From contig NZ_LDPY01000002.1 of NCBI RefSeq assembly GCF_001038505.1, forward strand, positions 124,001-188,000: a DNA stretch of 64,000 nucleotides. Reading direction: 5' to 3'. This DNA is from Puniceibacterium sp. IMCC21224 (GTDB lineage: Bacteria > Pseudomonadota > Alphaproteobacteria > Rhodobacterales > Rhodobacteraceae). Within the stretch, counting starts at the first letter, position 1. Every line of letters starts with the position of its first letter. Below, piece after piece: positions 57,786-64,000 of the stretch. The notes beneath the pieces are model-generated. The model had not been told where the DNA came from. It saw only the letters and a program-made list of their open reading frames with translations, and did not search any database. The translations under genes and the position numbers were made by a program.

Positions 57786-58937
57786 TCAATCCCTCCCGTA
57801 GATGATCGAGACGGCTTTGCCCGCCACGTCGGACGAGTAATGAACGCGCTTGGTCCCTTCGACCTGACGTTCGCCGCATTCCCCACGCAACTGCCGGACA
57901 CATTCGATCTGGTGCGCCCAGCCCTGCATGTAAGTTTCCGAAAGGTGCCCGCCCGAGGTGTTGGTGGGCAGCTTGCCGCCCAGCCCGATCCCCTGTTCGG
58001 ACATGAATTTGCCCGCCTCGCCGACCCCGCAATAGCCGTAGCCTTCCAGCGCCAGGGGGATGTGGACGGAAAAGCTGTCGTAGACCTGGAAAACGTCGAT
58101 ATCCGACGGATCAAGCCCCGAGGTTCCGAAAACCTGTTCCGCGACCGCCTGCTGGGCAGGGCGATAGAAATCGGTCAGCCGGGGTTCCAGGCTGGTGGCG
58201 TTGCGGTTGAGATCGAAGCGCCCGGTGCTTTCGATCCAGACCGGATTGTCGGACAGCTTGCGCGCGATCCCCGCCTCGGCAATGATCAGCGCGACGCCGC
58301 CGTCGTTGATCAGGCAGTAATCGAACAACCGCAGCGGTTCGGTGATGTAGCGGGCGGCCATATAGTCGTCGAGGGTGATTTCCTTACGCTGGATGGCGTT
58401 GGGATTGCGCGCCGCGCCCTGCCGCTGCGCCACCGCGACATGGCCCAGATCGCGTTCCGAAATGCCGTAGCGGTCGGCATAGGCGCGGAAGGTCATCGCG
58501 TAAAGCGCCCCCTGCGACGTCATCCCCCAGGGCGCGTGATAGACATAGGACAGGAACAGATCGCCCCCCATCGCCTGCGGGCCGCCATACTGAATCCCCG
58601 CCGAGCGCTGGTCGTTGCCATAGACCAGCGCGACCACATCCGCCGCGCCTGTTTCGATCGCCTGAACCGCCTGCAGCACCGACAGCACTGCATCGGCCTG
58701 ATCACCCCAGCGCACATCCATGTGCAGCACCTCGGCCATCCGTTCATAGGCGGTGGTGGGGCCGACGATCAGCCCGTCGATGTCTTCGCGTTTGATCCCG
58801 GCGTCCTTGATCGCGGCGCGAAACGCGGTCGCACCGTAATGATAGCTGTCGCCGGGGCGTTCGCCCGCCCGGACCCGGTGCCAATCGCCAACCCAATCGG
58901 AATGGCCGACCCCGATCACTGCCGCAGTTCGTTTCAT
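57786..58937 (-). CDS. thiolase-like (SCP-x/lipid-transfer type) enzyme, likely aldolase
   Basis: A 383-residue thiolase-fold protein: AAVIGVGHSDWVG start, AGIKREDIDGLIVG, and late LPTNTSGGHLSETYMQGWAH. The N-terminal position of the catalytic thiolase Cys (after RWGDQADAVLSVLQAVQAI) has no Cys, so it is unlikely to be a true thiolase. Together with the adjacent DUF35 gene it resembles Ltp2-type retro-aldolases that release a short acyl-CoA such as propionyl- or acetyl-CoA. ATG 58937 overlaps the CoA-transferase stop. Confidence 0.88.
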   Translation of the reverse strand: MKRTAAVIGVGHSDWVGDWHRVRAGERPGDSYHYGATAFRAAIKDAGIKREDIDGLIVGPTTAYERMAEVLHMDVRWGDQADAVLSVLQAVQAIETGAADVVALVYGNDQRSAGIQYGGPQAMGGDLFLSYVYHAPWGMTSQGALYAMTFRAYADRYGISERDLGHVAVAQRQGAARNPNAIQRKEITLDDYMAARYITEPLRLFDYCLINDGGVALIIAEAGIARKLSDNPVWIESTGRFDLNRNATSLEPRLTDFYRPAQQAVAEQVFGTSGLDPSDIDVFQVYDSFSVHIPLALEGYGYCGVGEAGKFMSEQGIGLGGKLPTNTSGGHLSETYMQGWAHQIECVRQLRGECGERQVEGTKRVHYSSDVAGKAVSIIYGRD

Positions 58938-60151
58938 TTCAGAACCCCCTGTGCGTCGAGCCTGTCGATCTCTGCCTGGGGCATGTCGAGAAGGTCGCGC
59001 ATGATCTGTTTCGTGTGTTCGCCAAGCAATGGCGGTCGGTCTAGCGCGATACGCGCGCCGTCGATGGTGAACGGCAGCGACGCATACAGGCTGTTGCCCA
59101 GTTCGGGATGGGCGACGCGCTGGAAATACCCGCGCGCGGCCAGTTGCGCGTCGTCTTCGATCAGGTAGCGCGAACTGGCGACCCGCGCGGCGGGCACCCC
59201 GGCCTGGCGCAATTCCTCTGCCGCCGCGTCCGGGCTGCGCGTCAGCGTCCATCCAGACACGATCTGATCCAACCGCGCGCGCGCCGCCACCCGGTCCGCC
59301 GACGTTGCAAGGCCCGGTTCGGCCGCCAGATCGTCGCGGCCCATGCCGCGGCACAGGCCCAGCCATTGATCGTCGGACGTGACCGCGATGGCCACCCAGT
59401 CATCGTCACCCGCGCTGCGGTAAACATTGTGTGGTGCAAAGCGCGCGTCGGCATTGCCGGTGACCTCCGGCTCTTTGCCGCTGATCGCCCAGTCCGTCAC
59501 ACCCTGACCGATGAAATTGATCGTGGATTCAACCTGACTGAGGTCGATCTTGGTGCCCTTGCCCGTCGCCTTGCGATAGCGCAGCGCCGCCAGCACCGCA
59601 AAAGCAGCGTGATACGGATTTGCCGCATGGTCCGGGTAATGCGTTCCCGGCCCGATCGGATCACCCTGTTCATAGGCCGTGGCCCACATCAGGCCGGTCA
59701 CACCCGAAATCGTCATGCCCAGACCCAGCGTATTCGCCAGTGGTCCGCTTTCGCCATACATCGGCATCGAAAGATAGATGATGTCGTCTTTGATTTCGCG
59801 CAGCGTCTTATAGCTTAGTCCCAGACGATCCATCGCCCCGGCGCCGAAATTGTTGGTCACCACGTCTGACCTACGAACCAGATCAAAGACGATGGCGCGG
59901 CCCTCTTCGGTCTTGGGGTCTACGGTAAAGCTTTTCTTACCGGTGTTGCGCGAGGCAAAATAGCCTGAACGATTGACCCCGGCCTCGCGGTCGCGAAACG
60001 GCCCGCCCGCGCGCACAGGGTCGATCCGAACGGTGCTTTCCACCTTGATGATATCGGCCCCGAAATCGGAAAACACCTTGGTCCCGAACGGCCCCGCGCC
60101 TGCCCAGGTCAGATCGGTAAAGCGGATATCTTTTAGAAAATCAGGCTTCAT
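58934..60151 (-). CDS. CaiB/BaiF CoA-transferase, catalytic (with Asp)
   Basis: A 405-residue family III CoA-transferase. FTDLTWAGAGPFGTKVFSDFGADIIKVE is the N-terminal region, FASRNTGKKSFTVD follows, and the catalytic Asp174 is in GTHYPDHAANPYHAAFA. ATGA overlaps connect it to the second CoA-transferase upstream and the thiolase-like gene downstream. With the Asp-less neighbour it may form a heteromer of the BbsEF type that activates a succinate-like or aryl acid. Confidence 0.92.
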   Translation of the reverse strand: MKPDFLKDIRFTDLTWAGAGPFGTKVFSDFGADIIKVESTVRIDPVRAGGPFRDREAGVNRSGYFASRNTGKKSFTVDPKTEEGRAIVFDLVRRSDVVTNNFGAGAMDRLGLSYKTLREIKDDIIYLSMPMYGESGPLANTLGLGMTISGVTGLMWATAYEQGDPIGPGTHYPDHAANPYHAAFAVLAALRYRKATGKGTKIDLSQVESTINFIGQGVTDWAISGKEPEVTGNADARFAPHNVYRSAGDDDWVAIAVTSDDQWLGLCRGMGRDDLAAEPGLATSADRVAARARLDQIVSGWTLTRSPDAAAEELRQAGVPAARVASSRYLIEDDAQLAARGYFQRVAHPELGNSLYASLPFTIDGARIALDRPPLLGEHTKQIMRDLLDMPQAEIDRLDAQGVLK

Positions 60152-61248
60152 TGCGCCGCCTCTTGCTGACATTTGCCAAGTTTGGGCGCCGCGGACACCG
60201 CCCAGACAGGTTCCGAAAACAGGTAGGGCGGTCCCGGAAACGGGCGCCCGGAAACGTCGTGAAAGAATTCGCGATGCTTGAGTTGCGGATCCTCCACCAG
60301 ATCCGGAAACCGGGCGACCGATGCGGTGATCAACTTGCGGGTCATCGCCTGGTGGCGGATCTCGGCCTGGGTGAAATCTTTGATGAAGGCAAGGAACAGC
60401 GCCCGGAACGCCGACTTTGCCTCGATCGTCTTGCGCCATTCTGCGTCAGTCCACCTCGGCTTGCTCAGGGCTGGTCCGGACGGGTGCCCTACCTCGGTCA
60501 TCCAGGCAACAAGCGCCGTCCAGGCCTTTGGCAAAGATGGCGGTGCCGCAAAGAAGATATGCCCGTCCTTGCAGGGAAAGACATCTTCGGACGCATCCCG
60601 CGTGCCTTCGCCGCCCCGGGACGAGATGCGCTGTTCCAGATCCCAGACCTGAATCGCGTTTTGCAACGAGTGGGCAATCGCCTCCTGCGCCGAGACATCG
60701 ATCAGGTGACCGTGGCGGCTGCGCTCGGCATCGCGCAGGCAAATTGCGGTGGCCACGGCTGCGTAGATGCCACAAAGCATCGACGCCTGTCCAAAGGGCA
60801 GCCGCAACGGGGCATTGTCGATGCGCCCTGACATCCAGGCAATGCCGCCCGCCGACTGGACGGTCAGATCCGAGGCCGGTGCATCGGCCAGCGGTCCGGT
60901 TCGCCCATAGGGCGACGTGCAGGTGATAACGAGGTGCGGGCAGCGCGCCCGCAACGCATCCTCACGGTGCCAAAACGGACTTCCCCGTTCCAGCATGACC
61001 ACCTCGGCCGCCTCGGCCAAATTTACCAACGCCTCAAAGCCACCTTGACCTTCGGGTGCGATTGTCACGCTCTTCTTGGAGGCATTGAGAAAGGCAAATT
61101 GCCCTGCCGTGGCGTTCTGACGGTCTGGCAGACCCTCGGGCGGCTCAACCCGGATCACCTCTGCCCCCAGATCGGCGAACAGACGTCCCGCATAAGACCC
61201 AAGCCAGTGCGAAAGATCGAGGATCCGTATCCCTGTGTAAGGTTGCAT
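60148..61248 (-). CDS. CaiB/BaiF CoA-transferase homologue lacking catalytic Asp
   Basis: A 366-residue family III CoA-transferase-like protein: GIRILDLSHWLGSYAGRLFADLGAEVIRVE, FLNASKKSVTI, and the helix IYAAVATAICLRDAERSRHGHLIDVSAQ. The catalytic Asp position, aligned through the following Ala-rich helix, is Gln154 in RLPFGQASMLCG. It is therefore probably the structural half of a heteromeric transferase with the 58934 gene, as in benzylsuccinate CoA-transferase. It shares one base with the dctM stop (TGATG). Confidence 0.88.
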   Translation of the reverse strand: MQPYTGIRILDLSHWLGSYAGRLFADLGAEVIRVEPPEGLPDRQNATAGQFAFLNASKKSVTIAPEGQGGFEALVNLAEAAEVVMLERGSPFWHREDALRARCPHLVITCTSPYGRTGPLADAPASDLTVQSAGGIAWMSGRIDNAPLRLPFGQASMLCGIYAAVATAICLRDAERSRHGHLIDVSAQEAIAHSLQNAIQVWDLEQRISSRGGEGTRDASEDVFPCKDGHIFFAAPPSLPKAWTALVAWMTEVGHPSGPALSKPRWTDAEWRKTIEAKSAFRALFLAFIKDFTQAEIRHQAMTRKLITASVARFPDLVEDPQLKHREFFHDVSGRPFPGPPYLFSEPVWAVSAAPKLGKCQQEAAQ

Positions 61249-62555
61249 CACATATTCCTTGGCAAGAGCAACGCCATGTCGGGCCAAACGAGCATCAGGA
61301 TGAGCATGGCAAGCGCAGCGAGGAGGAACGGCCAGAGCCCGCCGAAAATCTGTTCCAGTGTGACCAGGTTGCCCGCTGCGCCTTTAACGACGAAACAGTT
61401 GATCCCGACGGGTGGGGTCACCGCCCCGATCTCGGCGAGGATGACCACATAGACCCCGAACCACAGCGGATCGTAGCCAAGCCCGATCATCACCGGATAG
61501 GTAATCGGAAGCGAGATCGCCAACAGCGAGGGCGCGTCCATCAGCGTGCCAAGCACGAGGTACACCAGCGTCACAATGGTAACGACGACAAAGGTGCTCA
61601 GACCGCCGTCGACCAACAGATCCCGAATTGCCCCTGACGCCCCCGACAGCGCCAGAAAGCGGGCGAACAGCAGCCCGCCGACAATGATCGCAAAGATCAT
61701 CGCGGTCAGCGTCACCGTCTCCATCAGGATCTTGCCCAGTTCCAGCCCTCGAAATCCGCGCCGTCGGATGATGGCCATAACAAAGGTAACGAATGCCCCA
61801 ACGCCACCGGCCTCGGACGGGGTGAACACACCGCCATAGAGACCGCCCAGCATGATGGCGATCACCGCAATCAGCGGCCCTACCATCCGCAGAGACCATA
61901 GCTTTTCCCTCAAAGTGTAGCGTACATCTTCAGCTGGGGCCTTTTCCGGCGAAACCTTGGCGATGATTATGATCGTCAGGACCAAAAGCAGCGCGAAAAC
62001 CGCACCCGGCAGGATCCCCGCGATCAGCAGCTTACCAATGCCGCTGTCGGTGAGGATGCCATAGACCACCATCAGCGCAGACGGCGGGATCAACACCGCA
62101 AGCGTTCCGGCAATCGCAATGGATGCCGCCGCAAAGCCGCGATCATAGCCGCGATCAATCATTTCCGGCAACGCCAGACGGGTGAACAGCGTCGCAGTTC
62201 CAACGGAAGACCCTGACGCCGCACCAAAGGCCGCCGCAGCGCCGGTGGATGCCACGGCCAGCCCGCCGGGCAATCGCCCTAGCCATTTATGCGCCGCATC
62301 AAACAGATCCGACCCGATGCCGGCGCTCATTGCAAAGAACCCCATGAGCAGGAACATCGGAATGACCGAGAAATGAAATCCGTTCACGACGGAGAAAAAG
62401 ATTGTCCCAAGCACGGCGGTCGCGGGCACGATGCCTTTGAGCAGGATGATCCCACAGAAACCGACCGTGGTGAGGGCCACCATGATGGGTGCGCCGAACA
62501 GGATCGACAGCAGCAGGAATCCGATTCCCCCGATTCCGATGTAAAGATCAACCAT
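61248..62555 (-). CDS. dctM: TRAP transporter large permease DctM (second system)
   Basis: A 435-residue, twelve-helix permease with IPMFLLMGFFAMSAGIGSDLFDAAHKWLG, AASGSSVGTATLFTRLALPEM and EIGAVTPPVGINCFVVKG. It differs clearly from the DctM at 47281 and belongs to another TRAP branch. The start ATG 62555 overlaps the DctQ stop by 8 bases. It imports the acid used by the CoA-transferase operon. Confidence 0.94.
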   Translation of the reverse strand: MVDLYIGIGGIGFLLLSILFGAPIMVALTTVGFCGIILLKGIVPATAVLGTIFFSVVNGFHFSVIPMFLLMGFFAMSAGIGSDLFDAAHKWLGRLPGGLAVASTGAAAAFGAASGSSVGTATLFTRLALPEMIDRGYDRGFAAASIAIAGTLAVLIPPSALMVVYGILTDSGIGKLLIAGILPGAVFALLLVLTIIIIAKVSPEKAPAEDVRYTLREKLWSLRMVGPLIAVIAIMLGGLYGGVFTPSEAGGVGAFVTFVMAIIRRRGFRGLELGKILMETVTLTAMIFAIIVGGLLFARFLALSGASGAIRDLLVDGGLSTFVVVTIVTLVYLVLGTLMDAPSLLAISLPITYPVMIGLGYDPLWFGVYVVILAEIGAVTPPVGINCFVVKGAAGNLVTLEQIFGGLWPFLLAALAMLILMLVWPDMALLLPRNM

Positions 62556-63105
62556 GTTGCGGGGTTTCCTTGCAGGCTTTGTCGTCCAGCCCGAACAGGC
62601 TCGCCAACGCCTCGACACCGAATTGCAGACAAATCAGCGCTGTTCCCAGCGAGACCGCCATTTTGGACGGCCAGATCGGGAACCGCAGCGTCGCGCCCCA
62701 AGCCTGTTCGCCCATCCGATACGAGCGCATTGCATATTGCCAGGTGCCGTAGGTCACAGCCGCGAACAGCAAGAACCCGACGAACATCCAGAACGCCCGG
62801 ATATAGCGGTTCGCGCGTGGCGACAGACGCGAGGTCAGGAACCCGGATGAGACATGGTTGTTGCTCGCCAGAGCCCAGGCAAACGGCAGCATGATCGCCA
62901 AAGGAAGCAGCGCCTGCGTCATCTCGACCCCGGCCGGCAGCGGCGCATTCAGCAGCTTGCGCGTGAAGGCATTGATATCAATGACCCACATGATGACAAA
63001 CGTCACCATGCCTGCCAGGATCGCGGCCCACTTGGCCATACTGGTTACAGAACGCCTCATGGAAATGATAAAATTCATGGCCTCGCCGATGCTGTGATGC
63101 CGCAT
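62548..63105 (-). CDS. dctQ: TRAP transporter small permease DctQ (second system)
   Basis: A four-helix DctQ-type protein of about 185 residues with AAILAGMVTFVIMWVIDINAFTRKLL, AGVEMTQALLPLAIMLPFAWALASNNHV and a late KMAVSLGTALICLQFGVEAL. The start is uncertain: ATG 63105 (MRHHSIGEAMNF) is chosen; GTG 63135 and ATG 63078 are also possible and none has a strong ribosome site. It stands between the DctP and DctM genes in the usual P-Q-M order. Confidence 0.85.
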   Translation of the reverse strand: MRHHSIGEAMNFIISMRRSVTSMAKWAAILAGMVTFVIMWVIDINAFTRKLLNAPLPAGVEMTQALLPLAIMLPFAWALASNNHVSSGFLTSRLSPRANRYIRAFWMFVGFLLFAAVTYGTWQYAMRSYRMGEQAWGATLRFPIWPSKMAVSLGTALICLQFGVEALASLFGLDDKACKETPQHG

Positions 63106-63159
63106 TTTGGCGTCGACCGGGGGCACCCGATCCACGCCATTTTCAGATGAGAACTGAAG

Positions 63160-64000
63160 TCAGTTGGTGATGTCGCTCACCACGGTATCGGCATCGGTTT
63201 CGGGCATTCCGACCCCTATAGCGCGACCTTTCCAAGAGGCGCGTACCTCTTGAACCCGCGCATTGCCAAGCGTCGCGTCAAGGAAGACGTCGGCAGGGAA
63301 GTCGACGATCTCGACCGAGCCCTCATCCTTCCACTTCTGCCTTACGTTCATTTCTGCTTCGCCAAAGAGGCGCAGCATCTCGCTAAGGTGATCCTCTTCC
63401 ATGCTGTCCAGAACCTCCTTTTGGCTGTCGCTCAGGCTGTCATAGACATCCTTGTTGATGACGAGGATATGACCCCACGAGGCGCCCATCGGCACGTTGA
63501 TAAAGTACTTGGCGACCTCATCCAGATGGAACGCATCCACCAGCGCGATATCCGCAGCCGAACAGTCAAGGACGTTGTTCGACATCGCCTCATATGCCTC
63601 GACGTCGGGCATACCGACCGGAACCGCCCCCAGTGCCTCGATCATTGCTGGCAGGGCGACGCCGTAGGACCGGATACGCTTGCCTTTGAAATCGTCCAGC
63701 GACTTTAACGGCGAGGTACAGATAAACCCGTATGGTGGCAGTGGCCGCACCGTGACCATCTTTAGATTGTACTTGGCCAGCTCTTCTTTGAAGGCCGGAA
63801 TATCCTTGCTCCACTTGAGCATCAGTTCGCCCAGCTCACCCTGACTTTTGGGCTGAGGCCAGAAAAACGGGATCGCGTTGTTCACCACGAACTGATCGGG
63901 GAAATACGGCGTAACGACATTTCCGAGGTCGATGATGTTGGTCTCAACCGCCGTGGGAACTTCTCCGACGCTGGCCAGAACCCCGCCCCAGTTCACGTTG
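63160..64000 (-). CDS. dctP: TRAP transporter substrate-binding protein DctP (second system, 5' end outside window)
   Basis: The frame is open at the right edge, so the N-terminus with its signal peptide is missing; about 280 residues are seen. FKGKRIRSYGVALPAMIEALGAVPVGMPDVEAYEAMSNNVLDCS is the DctP ligand-binding core with the conserved Arg, and the C-terminus is helical. The first Met-like codon in the window (GTG at 63996) is internal. It heads the second TRAP operon as far as visible. Confidence 0.9.
   Translation of the reverse strand, partial: NVNWGGVLASVGEVPTAVETNIIDLGNVVTPYFPDQFVVNNAIPFFWPQPKSQGELGELMLKWSKDIPAFKEELAKYNLKMVTVRPLPPYGFICTSPLKSLDDFKGKRIRSYGVALPAMIEALGAVPVGMPDVEAYEAMSNNVLDCSAADIALVDAFHLDEVAKYFINVPMGASWGHILVINKDVYDSLSDSQKEVLDSMEEDHLSEMLRLFGEAEMNVRQKWKDEGSVEIVDFPADVFLDATLGNARVQEVRASWKGRAIGVGMPETDADTVVSDITN

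Noticed and set aside
1..64000. CRISPR arrays, insertion sequences, integrases, tRNA or rRNA genes
   Set aside because: No regularly spaced repeats, transposase-like frames, tRNA cloverleaf or rRNA sequences were seen on either strand.

Overview
This 64 kb window is high-GC, densely coding DNA that looks like the chromosome or a large replicon of an alphaproteobacterium, probably of the Rhodobacteraceae/Roseobacter type. That assignment is inferred from the mix of TRAP, tripartite tricarboxylate and ABC importers joined to scavenging catabolic genes, from the G+C-rich codon use and from the tight ATGA-type gene overlaps; no rRNA, tRNA or housekeeping marker is present to confirm it. I saw no insertion sequence, integrase, CRISPR array or prophage gene. 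The window is a run of uptake-plus-catabolism operons, most of them on the minus strand, with one recognisable transcription regulator (a GntR/HutC protein).

Layout. (1) 1-7077: a minus-strand operon tctC-tctB-tctA, class IV aminotransferase, hydantoinase/oxoprolinase B (cut by the left edge), divergent from a plus-strand pair (UPF0317/DUF1445 lyase and HpcH/HpaI aldolase). (2) 7087-10629: a ThDP-dependent decarboxylase/synthase, a 340 bp non-coding gap, an amidase, and a 55-codon remnant of a short-chain dehydrogenase. (3) 10644-20996: two ICL/PEP-mutase-type lyases, an isochorismatase-like hydrolase, a CaiB CoA-transferase and an Asp/Glu-racemase-type protein; upstream of them an operon of an ADP-forming acyl-CoA synthetase with a taurine/nitrate-type ABC importer that ends at a clear terminator; then a divergent GntR regulator with a perfect 24 bp palindrome in the shared promoter. 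(4) 21013-38193: a long minus-strand block with two GMC oxidoreductases carrying a C-x5-C-x3-C iron-sulfur motif, a small dehydrogenase subunit, a carboxymuconolactone-decarboxylase-like protein, a TMADH/FadH-like flavoprotein, a complete peptide-type ABC importer, a DUF2848 protein and a TauD-type dioxygenase; an SDR and a second FadH-like flavoprotein diverge from it. (5) 38213-49117: a 12-gene minus-strand series, TRAP importer, small unknown protein, terminator, methyltransferase, SDR, two paralogous small TIGR04076-like proteins, a third FadH-like flavoprotein, a third GMC enzyme and two double-domain CMD-like proteins. (6) 49271-52987: a plus-strand trio of FAD oxidoreductase, unusual alpha/beta hydrolase and an unknown protein, followed by a convergent SDR. 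(7) 53162-64000: a second TRAP importer (cut by the right edge) with two CaiB CoA-transferases, a thiolase-like/DUF35 pair, quinone oxidoreductase, amidohydrolase, HIBADH-like dehydrogenase and iron-dependent alcohol dehydrogenase.

How the genes may work together. Each block couples an importer to enzymes for one unknown compound. The strongest candidate for an undescribed system is blocks 4 and 5: a large Fe-S flavoprotein reductase of the TMADH/FadH family plus a GMC oxidoreductase recurs three times in 22 kb, with CMD-like proteins in two of the three modules, and the Fe-S ligands differ between the three reductases. The right-hand block resembles CoA-dependent side-chain or ring degradation with a retro-aldolase (thiolase-like plus DUF35) and a two-gene CoA-transferase in which one partner lacks the catalytic Asp. 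No substrate can be named from sequence alone.
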